From Halarcobacter anaerophilus (GTDB lineage Bacteria > Campylobacterota > Campylobacteria > Campylobacterales > Arcobacteraceae): 64,000 nucleotides of DNA. The stretch is from contig NZ_CP041070.1 in the NCBI RefSeq assembly GCF_006459125.1, positions 496,001 to 560,000 on the forward strand, in the 5' to 3' direction. Both the position numbers and the translations under genes were made by a program. Below, piece by piece: positions 8,464-16,793 of this stretch; the first letter of the stretch is position 1, and each line of letters starts with the position of its first letter. Under the pieces are notes generated by a model, which worked only from the letters and a program-made list of their open reading frames with translations, made no database searches and had not been told where the DNA came from.

Positions 8464-9444
8464 TTAGCTATTTAGCTGTTTTTTGTAGTGGCTTGGAGTT
8501 ATTCCAAAACGGTTTGAAAAAATCTTACTGAAATGTCCTGTATGTTTATATCCAACTTTTAAAGCAGCCTCTTTTACGCTGAAATCTTTTTTTAGAAGCT
8601 GCATTGCTGCTTTTAATCTCTGCTTTTGGAGCATCTCATGTATAGTTATTCCATAATATGCTTTGAAATCTTTTTTTAAATAACATTCATTTATAGCTGA
8701 TTTATAAGCTATCTCTTTTATTGAAAGATTGTTTTGATACTCTTCTAAGATTAGCTGTTTTGCTCTTTTTAAAGATGCAATACGGTTTTTATCGTTAAAA
8801 ACTAATTCTTTATTGTTTAAAATCCTTGCTGCTCTTTGAATAGTATAATGGATCAAATCATTCGTTTTGGATTCCAAAAAAATATTTTTTAACAAATCTT
8901 CATATGAAGTTTCATCTTTAAAATAGTTTAGTATTTCAAACTGCTGACCATCAATTTGTTTATTATAAAACAACTCATAACTTTTTTCTTTTGCTTTATT
9001 CATATATTCATCTATATTTTCTATTGAATGAGCAAGTTTTGAAAAAAGTTCTTCTTTCATTCCTATTGATAAGATGAAGTATTCTTTATCTTTTTTATGA
9101 TATGTCTTTGCATAAAATTCATTTGATGAGAGACCAATAAGAAAATTGTTTTTTTTCATAAGAAATTTTTGATTATCTTTAAAAGTAAAAGGAAACTCTT
9201 CTCCTAGATTAAAAATAAATACAGCTCCTGAAACATTGCTTGATTCTTTCATTATAAAATCTTTTTTAGGAGTAAATTTCCTAGCAAAAAGAGCTATACC
9301 ATTCCCCATATCATACCAAATAGAGAAACCTTTACCTATATTTTCTTTAATTGAAGTTATAAATATTTCTCTTGAAAAAGGGTTTTGTATCTTTTTTTTT
9401 ATATTAAATAAATTTTCATAATTAATTTCTTGAATCTCATTCAT
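8464..9444 (-). CDS. AraC-family regulator, PchR-like arrangement
   Basis: The 326-residue protein has an N-terminal ligand or oligomerisation half (about residues 1-215) and two C-terminal helix-turn-helix units (about 225-322, ending GYKHTGHFSKIFSNRFGITPSHYKKQ). AraC regulators of the PchR/YbtA group sense ferric siderophores in the cytoplasm and activate receptor genes. The gene lies immediately upstream of the first siderophore receptor, in the same direction, with the receptor Fur box between them. Control of that receptor is inferred from position. I see no Fur box at its own start. Confidence 0.8.
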   Translation of the reverse strand: MNEIQEINYENLFNIKKKIQNPFSREIFITSIKENIGKGFSIWYDMGNGIALFARKFTPKKDFIMKESSNVSGAVFIFNLGEEFPFTFKDNQKFLMKKNNFLIGLSSNEFYAKTYHKKDKEYFILSIGMKEELFSKLAHSIENIDEYMNKAKEKSYELFYNKQIDGQQFEILNYFKDETSYEDLLKNIFLESKTNDLIHYTIQRAARILNNKELVFNDKNRIASLKRAKQLILEEYQNNLSIKEIAYKSAINECYLKKDFKAYYGITIHEMLQKQRLKAAMQLLKKDFSVKEAALKVGYKHTGHFSKIFSNRFGITPSHYKKQLNS

Positions 9445-9494
9445 AGAGGGATTTTACAAAGATTTTTATAAAAATACAAAAACGGTATAAAAAA

Positions 9495-10118
9495 TTAGAG
9501 GTTGAAAAATTTTTCTAAACTGTTAAATAAAAAAGTTTTATCATTATTAAATCTGATAAAACTCTCTTGAATATGTGTTTTATAATTGTTTTTATTTATT
9601 CCTCGGAATTTTTTAAGCCGTTCATTTAAAAAAATATCAAAACTGTTTGAATCTTTTAAAAAGTTTGCAATAAAATATTTTTTTTCGTAGGTATTGTATA
9701 AAAGTTTTGCACTGCTTGCTCTTTTATGCTTTAATAAAGAAAATTTTAATTCATTGCTTATATATGGATAAATATTAGTTAAGTTTTTGTTCTCTTTTTC
9801 AAGTAAGAATATCCTGTTGTTATACTCTATATAATAAATTATTTTTTTGTTAAACTTTAAATAGTTTAGATTAATTGATTTTTTTTGTAAAAAAGAGTCT
9901 TTTTGAAGCAGGATACTATCTGTTATATTTTGTCGGGCAATTAAATAAGTACGTATTATTTTATAATAGTTATTTATAGTTTGTCTGCTTAAATCCACCC
10001 TTTCTGCCGTTTGGCTAGCCGTTAAATCCTCTGTAAAACACAAAAGAATATTTTTTAACTTTTGGGTATTGATTTTTGCATTTTTTATATGACTGTTTAA
10101 AAACTCTAATTTTGACAT
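9495..10118 (-). CDS. IS1595-transposase-derived protein without recognisable catalytic residues, possible domesticated regulator
   Basis: The 207-residue protein keeps the two ends of an ISXO2/IS1595-family transposase. The N-terminal HTH (about residues 18-58) contains LTASQTAERVDLSRQTINNYY. The C-terminal block (about 165-205) contains RLKKFRGINKNNYKTHIQES and FIRFNN. The middle, where active relatives carry the DDE residues (DESYFG, a second D in a TDGW-like motif, and E in NGIESFW), has none of these: the aligned positions read INLNYLKF, LLYNTYEK and NSFDIFL. The frame is open and uninterrupted. I see no inverted repeats flanking it. It lies divergently from the second siderophore receptor. 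A regulatory role is inference; a decaying element remnant is the alternative. Confidence 0.6.
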   Translation of the reverse strand: MSKLEFLNSHIKNAKINTQKLKNILLCFTEDLTASQTAERVDLSRQTINNYYKIIRTYLIARQNITDSILLQKDSFLQKKSINLNYLKFNKKIIYYIEYNNRIFLLEKENKNLTNIYPYISNELKFSLLKHKRASSAKLLYNTYEKKYFIANFLKDSNSFDIFLNERLKKFRGINKNNYKTHIQESFIRFNNDKTFLFNSLEKFFNL

Positions 10119-10188
10119 TTCTTATTTTATTAAAAAAAAATGTGTAAAAAATGTCCTCATTATAACTTTTAGAAAAATTATTTTTTTG

Positions 10189-10198
10189 CTTGTCATGA
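10189..10198 (+). promoter_or_regulatory. CTTGTCATGA element upstream of the second siderophore receptor
   Basis: Third copy of the 10-mer also found at 3764-3773 and 26414-26423, again pointing towards an iron-uptake gene. Here it is 56 bases upstream of the Fur box rather than 34. It lies between the transposase-derived gene and the receptor. Confidence 0.35.
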
Positions 10199-10254
10199 AG
10201 AGTTTTTTACTAAAGTTTTTATAAGTAACTTTCCGAAATAATTCCAATCAATTA

Positions 10255-10269
10255 TGATAATTACTATCA
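10255..10269 (+). promoter_or_regulatory. Fur box upstream of the second siderophore receptor
   Basis: TGATAATTACTATCA matches 13 of 14 fixed positions of the Fur consensus. It ends 20 bases before the chosen ATG of the receptor and overlaps a possible -10 (TATGATAAT). This also argues that the longer reading frame starting inside the box at 10254 is not the real start. Confidence 0.8.
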
Positions 10270-10289
10270 TTAAAATGGGAGAATATACA

Positions 10290-12413
10290 ATGCAAAAAAG
10301 AAAATTATTAACTCTATCTATATGCACGGCTTTTGTTTTACAAATGCAGCTTATAGGTGATGAGCTTACTGAAGATTCAAGAAAAAAAGAGTCTTTGGGA
10401 AATGTTGAAATCGTTTCATCAAATGCCAGTGAAGATACAGATTCTTATACGATAGATTCTATGAATACATCTACAAAATTGGATTTATCTATAAGAAATA
10501 CTCCTCAAGCAGTAAGTGTACTTACTACACAAAAGCTTAAAGATATGGGAGTTACCTCTTTTCAAGATATGTTAGAAAATGTAACGGGAGTTACTTTGAA
10601 TAGATGGGATGAAAGGTTATATCCTACGGCAAGAGGTTTTAAAATAGATTATTATAAATTTGACGGAATGCCGACTTATTCTACAATTGCTCAAAATGAT
10701 TTTGACTTGGCAATGTATGATAGAATCGAAGTTGTAAAAGGTGCAAACGGATTGACGACAGGAGCAGGTAATCCATCAATGAGTATTAATTTAGTAAGAA
10801 AAAGAGCCAATAGTAAAAAGTTTAAAGGAAATATTAGTTTATCGGGAGGATCATGGGATGCTTACAGTGCATCAACTGATATTTCAATGCCTTTAAATGA
10901 GAAAGGAAGTGTAAGAGCAAGAATTATTGCCAAACATGAAGATAAAAAATCTTTTATGGACGGATACTCAAAGAAAAACGATCTTGTATACGGTGTTGTA
11001 GATATGGATTTGACTGATAATACATATTTATCTTTAGGTGCAAGTTATCAAAAACTTGAGAGAGAAGGTATTAGATGGGGAGGTTTGCCTGCTTTTTACA
11101 GTAATGGGAGTAAAACTAATTTTGACAGATCTGATACTGTTTCTGAAGATTGGACTTACTGGAATACAAAAACAAAAGATATTTACGGAGATTTTAAACA
11201 ATATCTATACAAAAATATTTCATTTAATGTAGCCTTTTCTCAAAGAAAAATATATACAGATACGGCACTTCTATATTTTGGCGGAAGAGTTGATAAAGAT
11301 ACGGATTTGGGAGTTGAGTATACTTCATTGGCATATTCAAATGATGAATATGATAAAGAGAAGAATATTGATACCTATATTTCGGCACCTTTTACTTTAA
11401 AAAATCTGGATCAAGAGATAATTCTTGGATTTATGTATAATAAACAAGAGTTAATATATAACGATTGGGGATATCCAAATCTAGGCGGTGCAATAATTGA
11501 TTTTAATCATATAAATATAGCAAAACCGAGACTGGATTATTCATCTCCTACATCACCTAATAAAACAACTCAAAAAGGAACATATTTAGTAGGAAAATTT
11601 TCTTTATTAGAAACATTAAAACTTATTGCAGGTGCAAGAATAACTGATTGGCAGTATAGAAGTGATGATGGAAACGGCAATAGAGAATTTAACGATGAGG
11701 TAACTCCTTATGTAGGTTTAGTATATGATTTAGATGATCAACACTCTGTTTATGCAAGTTATACAAGTATTTTTAAACCTCAGGATGAACAAAAAGTAAA
11801 CGGTGATTATTTAGACCCTATTGAAGGTAAAAGTTACGAAGTAGGAATCAAAGGAGAGTATTTTGATGGAAAGATGAATGCTTCTTTATCAATATTTAGA
11901 ATAGAACAAGACAATGTAGCACAAAAAGACGGAAATAATAAAGTCTCTACAGATCCTCTAAAAGATGCGTATGTTTCAGCTGAAGGAGTTACCAGCAAAG
12001 GGTTTGAAATAGAAATTGACGGTAAAGTAGATGATAATTGGGATATTAGTTTCGGTATTGCAAATTTTAAAGCAAAAGATGCAAACGGTGATAAATATGC
12101 TACTTTCTCATCAAGAACAACTGCAAATTTATTTACTAAATATACGATAAATGATTTAAGTTTCGGTGGAGGTTTAAACTATAAAAGTAAACAATATAAT
12201 AAAACAGAATACGGAACAATTACACAAAATGCATATGTAATAGCAAATGCAATGGCAAGTTATAATATAAATAAAAATACAAATATTCAATTAAATGTAA
12301 ATAATATTTTTGATAAAAAATACTATTCAGGAATAGGAGAAGGAGGAGGAACAAACAGTATGGTTTATGGAACACCCAGAAGTGCCATGCTAACAGTTAA
12401 ATACACCTTCTAA
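10290..12413 (+). CDS. TonB-dependent siderophore receptor (second of three)
   Basis: From the ATG at 10290, with GGGAGA seven bases upstream, the protein has 707 residues. It shows a signal peptide, a plug domain with the NTPQAVSVLTTQKL motif, a siderophore-receptor-type barrel, and a terminal phenylalanine (MLTVKYTF). The segment after the signal peptide (SLGNVEIVSSNASEDTDSYT) is almost the same as in the third receptor at 19981-22323, but the STN domain present there is missing. So the two look like recent paralogues, one of which lacks or lost the signalling domain. A Fur box precedes it; a two-component system with its own weaker Fur-like box follows. Substrate unknown. Confidence 0.92.
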   Translation: MQKRKLLTLSICTAFVLQMQLIGDELTEDSRKKESLGNVEIVSSNASEDTDSYTIDSMNTSTKLDLSIRNTPQAVSVLTTQKLKDMGVTSFQDMLENVTGVTLNRWDERLYPTARGFKIDYYKFDGMPTYSTIAQNDFDLAMYDRIEVVKGANGLTTGAGNPSMSINLVRKRANSKKFKGNISLSGGSWDAYSASTDISMPLNEKGSVRARIIAKHEDKKSFMDGYSKKNDLVYGVVDMDLTDNTYLSLGASYQKLEREGIRWGGLPAFYSNGSKTNFDRSDTVSEDWTYWNTKTKDIYGDFKQYLYKNISFNVAFSQRKIYTDTALLYFGGRVDKDTDLGVEYTSLAYSNDEYDKEKNIDTYISAPFTLKNLDQEIILGFMYNKQELIYNDWGYPNLGGAIIDFNHINIAKPRLDYSSPTSPNKTTQKGTYLVGKFSLLETLKLIAGARITDWQYRSDDGNGNREFNDEVTPYVGLVYDLDDQHSVYASYTSIFKPQDEQKVNGDYLDPIEGKSYEVGIKGEYFDGKMNASLSIFRIEQDNVAQKDGNNKVSTDPLKDAYVSAEGVTSKGFEIEIDGKVDDNWDISFGIANFKAKDANGDKYATFSSRTTANLFTKYTINDLSFGGGLNYKSKQYNKTEYGTITQNAYVIANAMASYNINKNTNIQLNVNNIFDKKYYSGIGEGGGTNSMVYGTPRSAMLTVKYTF

Positions 12414-12416
12414 AAA

Positions 12417-12444
12417 ATAGAGTAAAATTTTTATTTTACTCTAT
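12417..12444. terminator. Perfect 12-bp hairpin after the second receptor
   Basis: ATAGAGTAAAAT and its complement are separated by TTTT, directly after the receptor stop codon. No U-run follows on the plus strand, so it may act as a weak terminator or an mRNA 3-prime stabiliser between the receptor and the two-component system. Confidence 0.5.
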
Positions 12445-12449
12445 AATTA

Positions 12450-12464
12450 TGATAACTACTATTA
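12450..12464 (+). promoter_or_regulatory. Weaker Fur-like box upstream of the response regulator
   Basis: TGATAACTACTATTA matches 11 of 14 fixed Fur positions and lies 31 bases before the response regulator ATG. It resembles the box before the neighbouring receptor (TGATAATTACTATCA), which may mean a duplicated promoter segment. Confidence 0.5.
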
Positions 12465-12495
12465 AAATTAATAAAACTTTTAATATAATACTTTT

Positions 12496-13182
12496 ATGCC
12501 AAAAGACGAGTATAAAAATTTAAAAATTCTATATGTAGAAGATGAAGACCTTATTAGAAGTAATGCCATTACATATTTAAACAGGCTTTTTTATAATGTG
12601 TATGAAGCAAAAGATGCAATTGAAGCGATAAATCTTGTAGAAGAGAAGTCTCCTCATATTATAATCACGGATATTAAGATGCCGAAAATGAACGGTCTTG
12701 ATATGATAAGAAAAATTAGAGAGTATAATGAAAAAATACAGATTATCGTATTAAGTGCTTTTACGGATACAAAATATCTTTTAGATGCCATAGATTTAGG
12801 TTTGGCAAAATATTTAACTAAACCTATAAGGCATGAGACTATTTATCCCTTGCTTGTGGAGTGCTCTAAAAAAATATGTGAAGATAAAGATAGTAGAAAA
12901 TATCTTGCTGAAAATTGTTATTATGATACTATACACTTGGTTTTAAAAGAGGATGAAAAGATTATAAATCTTACAAAAAACGAACAAGAGTTTATTAATC
13001 TTTTATGCAAAAAATCTCCGAATCCTGTTACTTATGAAGAGTTACAATCTTATATTTGGTATGATGATTATATGAGTGAAAATGCAATAAGATTACTTGT
13101 TCGCGATTTAAGAAAAAAGCTTCCTAAAAACTCAATAAAGAATATTTCAAGAGTAGGGTATAAAATAGATCTAATCTCATGA
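12496..13182 (+). CDS. OmpR-type response regulator linked to siderophore receptor
   Basis: The 228-residue protein has a receiver domain with the acidic pocket at VEDED and the phosphoacceptor D59 (IIITDIKMPKMNG), and a C-terminal winged helix (about residues 160-228, with NAIRLLVRDLRKKL and ISRVGYKI). It overlaps the following sensor kinase gene by four bases (ATGA), so the two form a two-component pair. A Fur-like box precedes it and a siderophore receptor lies just upstream, which suggests it acts in iron or siderophore sensing; that is inferred from position. Confidence 0.88.
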   Translation: MPKDEYKNLKILYVEDEDLIRSNAITYLNRLFYNVYEAKDAIEAINLVEEKSPHIIITDIKMPKMNGLDMIRKIREYNEKIQIIVLSAFTDTKYLLDAIDLGLAKYLTKPIRHETIYPLLVECSKKICEDKDSRKYLAENCYYDTIHLVLKEDEKIINLTKNEQEFINLLCKKSPNPVTYEELQSYIWYDDYMSENAIRLLVRDLRKKLPKNSIKNISRVGYKIDLIS

Positions 13183-14891
13183 AAATTCTTTTTACTTTTT
13201 TTATACTATTTTGTTCTCTTTCTGCAAAAAATTATTTTCCCGAAGTTATTAATGGTTTATATATCTCGGAAGATTTACAAACTTTTAAAAAGTTGGAATA
13301 TAAAAAGTATTTGCATAAAAAAGTAAAGCAGTTTTCTATAAGAGTAGATCTAAAAAAAGAGTTGAAAGAGACCTATTATTTTACCGTTGTTTCCGATGTA
13401 GATAATCTTATTTTTACAAATGCAGAATATATAAAACAAAATAGAATTTTGATAATAAAAGTGGACAGCAGCACTCCCAAAAGTCTATTTTTCAATTATA
13501 AATATGAAAAAGCAAAAATCGGAGAGTTTCGATTTAGTATAATAAACGAATTTGAACATGATTATCTGCTTCACTATGAAGGAATACTCTACGGTATTGC
13601 TTACGGAATAATTTTTTGTGCTTTTCTTTATTATCTTATTATCTATTTTTCTTCTAGGAAGAAGTTTTTTCTTTATTATTCTATTATGCAGTTTTTTGTA
13701 CTTTTATCTTTAATAGGGTTTGTTTATTTTAGTTTTAAGTCTTATCCAAACCAAGATTTTGCCTGGGCTCAAGCTATTGAAGATATTTTTGAAACTTCGG
13801 GATTTTTATTTACTCTTCTTTTTGCAAAAGAGGTTCTTCAAGCAAAAAAAATTATGCCTAAAATGAATTTGGTAATAAACTTTTTTATACTATTAAATAT
13901 TTTAGACATTTTGGCAATTTTGATTTTTAAATACTCTATTCTTTATGAATATATGCCTTTTTTTATTGGATTTTTAATTCCTTTTTTAGCCGGATTAATA
14001 GCTGTTTACAAAGGTAATAAATATGCAATTATTTATACATTGGGCTGGTTTTTGGTCTGTTTATTCGTATATTTAGCTCAGAACCATTTTTTTGCAATAA
14101 GCGGAATTTATGTTATTCATATGATAGCTCCTTTGGAATCTTTAATTTTTAGTTTTGCTCTTGGACTTATGTTGAAAAATCTAGTAGATAAGCAAAATGA
14201 AAAAGAGAAACTTTTGATACATAAAAGTAAACTTGTTTCTATGGGAGAGATGATAAATAATATAGCTCACCAATGGAGACAACCTCTTACTCATTTGAGT
14301 TTTATAAATATGAACTGCCAATTATCTTTGGAAGATGAAAAAATAGATAAAGAGTATTTGTCAAAAAAACTTAACGAAGCAAACGAACAGATAGATTTTA
14401 TGTCAAATACGATAAACAGTTTTAGAGATTTTTATAAGCCTGCAAAAGAGAAAGAGTTTTTTTGGATATCTCAAGCCGTGCAAAAAGCTGTTGACATTAT
14501 GAAACCTTTATTGGGAATTTACTCAATTAATCTGGAATTTCAAGTTATAAAAGATAAGCAGATTAAATCCTATGAAAATGAGTATTCTCAAGTTGTATTA
14601 AACCTCATTTCCAATGCAAAAGATCAATTAAAAGAAAAAGAGATAAAGGATACAAAAATATGGATAACCGTTGATGTAAAAAACGGTAAAACCATGACAA
14701 CAGTGTGTGATAATGCAGGCGGGATAAAAAGTAAACATATAAATAAAATTTTTGAACCCTATTTTTCAACAAAAGAGAATGGAAGCGGAATAGGGCTTTA
14801 TATGTCGAAAACTATTATAAATTCCCATTTTAAAGGGGAACTTATTATAGAGAACAAGCAAAAAGGAGCTTGTTTTACTATTATTGTTTAG
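13179..14891 (+). CDS. 7TMR-DISM-type sensor histidine kinase
   Basis: The 570-residue kinase has a signal peptide, a periplasmic domain of about 110 residues, a block of roughly seven membrane helices (about 145-335) and a cytoplasmic kinase. The H-box is NNIAHQWRQPLTHLS, a form common in Campylobacterota, and the ATPase domain has DNAGGI and GSGIGLYM. This matches 7TMR-DISM receptors, whose extracellular domains bind small ligands. It is coupled to the upstream response regulator by overlap. Its end overlaps the convergent yitT-type gene by four bases. The ligand is unknown; a siderophore-related signal is possible. Confidence 0.85.
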   Translation: MKILFTFFILFCSLSAKNYFPEVINGLYISEDLQTFKKLEYKKYLHKKVKQFSIRVDLKKELKETYYFTVVSDVDNLIFTNAEYIKQNRILIIKVDSSTPKSLFFNYKYEKAKIGEFRFSIINEFEHDYLLHYEGILYGIAYGIIFCAFLYYLIIYFSSRKKFFLYYSIMQFFVLLSLIGFVYFSFKSYPNQDFAWAQAIEDIFETSGFLFTLLFAKEVLQAKKIMPKMNLVINFFILLNILDILAILIFKYSILYEYMPFFIGFLIPFLAGLIAVYKGNKYAIIYTLGWFLVCLFVYLAQNHFFAISGIYVIHMIAPLESLIFSFALGLMLKNLVDKQNEKEKLLIHKSKLVSMGEMINNIAHQWRQPLTHLSFINMNCQLSLEDEKIDKEYLSKKLNEANEQIDFMSNTINSFRDFYKPAKEKEFFWISQAVQKAVDIMKPLLGIYSINLEFQVIKDKQIKSYENEYSQVVLNLISNAKDQLKEKEIKDTKIWITVDVKNGKTMTTVCDNAGGIKSKHINKIFEPYFSTKENGSGIGLYMSKTIINSHFKGELIIENKQKGACFTIIV

Positions 14892-15721
14892 TAATCTCTT
14901 CCATATAATTCAGAAGCTTCTTGAATAACCAAAAAAGCATCTTCGTCATTCTCTTTGATAATCTTTTTTAAAAGTTGAAGTTTAGAAAAATCCACAATAA
15001 CCAAAAGCAGGGTTTTATCCGTTTGCTGATTTAATCCTACTCCTTTTAAAATTGTTCCGTGTCTGCCTAAATGTTTTGAGATCTCTTCTGCAAGAGGAGC
15101 TATATTTTTAGATACGATTGTTACTGATTTTTGAGAAGGTTTTCCTGATAGAAGTTGATCTATTATTTTTGTTGTTATATAAACACCCATTATACTAAAT
15201 AGAGCTTTTTCAACATCACCGTATACGAAAATCGAGCTAAACATAATCATACCGTCAATCATCAAAAGAATTTGAGAAGTTTTAAATCTTGTTTTTGCCG
15301 AAATTATTTCTGCAACTATTGATGTTCCTCCCGTAGAAGATTTTCCAAGCATCGTAAGTCCTACGCCAAGACCGACTAAAAGTCCGCCGAATACGGCAGC
15401 AAGTGTTGTTTCATTTGTTGCAGCAGGCACTTTTATAACCTCTTTTAAAAAATCCGTGAAAAATGAGATTAGAGCAATTGAAATAAGAGTTTTGACAACA
15501 AAGCCTTTTCCAAAAAATTTCATTCCTATTAAAATCAAAGGGATACTAATTATTGCAATCCAGATACCCAAGGTAATTGAAGGAAAAAGCGCATAACAAA
15601 GTTGTGCCAAACCTATACCTCCACCTGTGATAAGGCTGTTTGGATTTAAAAAGCATACGGTAGCAAAAGCTAAAAAAATCGAGCCAAAAAGCATAAAAGT
15701 AAAATTTTTTATTTCATTCAT
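14888..15721 (-). CDS. YitT-family membrane protein (DUF161/DUF2179)
   Basis: The 277-residue protein has five or six N-terminal membrane segments, including the GKSSTGGTSIVAEIIS motif, and a C-terminal cytoplasmic DUF2179 domain (about residues 195-275). This is the standard YitT layout. The function of the family is not established. It stands alone, convergent with the sensor kinase gene, and I see no link to the iron genes beyond position. Confidence 0.85.
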   Translation of the reverse strand: MNEIKNFTFMLFGSIFLAFATVCFLNPNSLITGGGIGLAQLCYALFPSITLGIWIAIISIPLILIGMKFFGKGFVVKTLISIALISFFTDFLKEVIKVPAATNETTLAAVFGGLLVGLGVGLTMLGKSSTGGTSIVAEIISAKTRFKTSQILLMIDGMIMFSSIFVYGDVEKALFSIMGVYITTKIIDQLLSGKPSQKSVTIVSKNIAPLAEEISKHLGRHGTILKGVGLNQQTDKTLLLVIVDFSKLQLLKKIIKENDEDAFLVIQEASELYGRDY

Positions 15722-15842
15722 CTTTTTCCTTTGAAAATTTGATGAAATTATAGGGAATAAAACTTTTTTATTCTTTACTAATAGTGTTAATAAAATTAAC
15801 TATTATTGCTTAAAATAATTTTTTATAAGATATAATATCTTT

Positions 15843-16682
15843 ATGAGAAAAGATACGGTAATAAGACATAAAAAAATTGCAAACGATATAATGCACTATA
15901 TTTACAAACATATTGATACGGATATAAATCTTGATGAATTAAGTATAAATATGGATATAAGCAAATTTCATATGCACAGGATATTTAAAGAAGAGTTTGA
16001 ACAAAATATTTATGAAGCAATAAAATCAATTCGACTAACAAAAGCTTCAACGCTTCTTTTAACAAATAAGAATTCAACTATAACTTCAGTGGCTAAAATG
16101 TGCGGTTATAGTTCCCACGGCGCTTTTATACGTCTCTTTAAAAGCAGATTTAACATGACTCCAAAAGAGTGGAAAAAAGGAGGGTATAAAACTCTTGTAA
16201 AGTTTGAAAAAAGTTTTGAGTATGAGAGTGTAAATCCCGAGATTATAAAAAACAGTTCAAAAGAGGTTTTATATATCAGGCATAAAGGTTATGATAAAAG
16301 TATAAAAAATATTTGGGAGAAGTTAATTATCTGGCTGTATCAAAATGATATACAAGATTATACTCTTATAGGATACTATCATGATATTCCTGCTATAACT
16401 TCTTTAAAAGAGTGTAAATACACAGCAGGAGTTATTGTAAATGAAAAGGTAATAAATACAACTTTTCCTACTCTTACAATGCCTAAACTTGTTTATGCCA
16501 AATTTAAATTCAAGGGCTTGCATAAAGAGTTTTTGGATTTTATTAACTGGATATATTTTTACTGGCTTGTAAAAAGCGGTTATGAAACAACACCTGAACC
16601 ATCTTTTTGTATATATAAAAACAGCTCTTTTTTAAAAAATGATATTTTCGAGGCAGATTATTATGTTTCTGTTTATGTTTAA
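15843..16682 (+). CDS. AraC-family regulator with GyrI-like ligand domain (copy 1)
   Basis: The 279-residue protein has the AraC DNA-binding domain at the N-terminus (about residues 10-115, with DISKFHMHRIFKEEF and GYSSHGAFIRLFKSRF) and a GyrI-like effector domain at the C-terminus (about 125-279). This Rob/SoxS-relative layout is typical of regulators binding hydrophobic cations or drugs. The RND efflux pump gene starts 111 bases downstream on the same strand, so regulation of the pump is plausible. A paralogue of 291 residues lies at 43967-44842 with nearly the same start (MRKxT, RxKxANDIMxYIYxHIDT). Confidence 0.88.
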   Translation: MRKDTVIRHKKIANDIMHYIYKHIDTDINLDELSINMDISKFHMHRIFKEEFEQNIYEAIKSIRLTKASTLLLTNKNSTITSVAKMCGYSSHGAFIRLFKSRFNMTPKEWKKGGYKTLVKFEKSFEYESVNPEIIKNSSKEVLYIRHKGYDKSIKNIWEKLIIWLYQNDIQDYTLIGYYHDIPAITSLKECKYTAGVIVNEKVINTTFPTLTMPKLVYAKFKFKGLHKEFLDFINWIYFYWLVKSGYETTPEPSFCIYKNSSFLKNDIFEADYYVSVYV

Positions 16683-16793
16683 CTCTTCTGCTTGTCTTGA
16701 TAGAACTTCTATTAACGTCTAATTTATAGTTTATAATATATAATTTATATTGATATTCAATATTAATATAAAACTCTAAGGTTTGCACTATAA

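Noticed and set aside
9400-10250. A complete insertion sequence around the IS1595-like protein
   Set aside because: I found no inverted repeats or target duplication near the gene, and the catalytic residues are missing, so an intact mobile element is not supported.
10254-10289. Extended N-terminus of the second receptor from 10254
   Set aside because: The extra residues lie inside the Fur box and precede the good ribosome-binding site and signal peptide that start at 10290.
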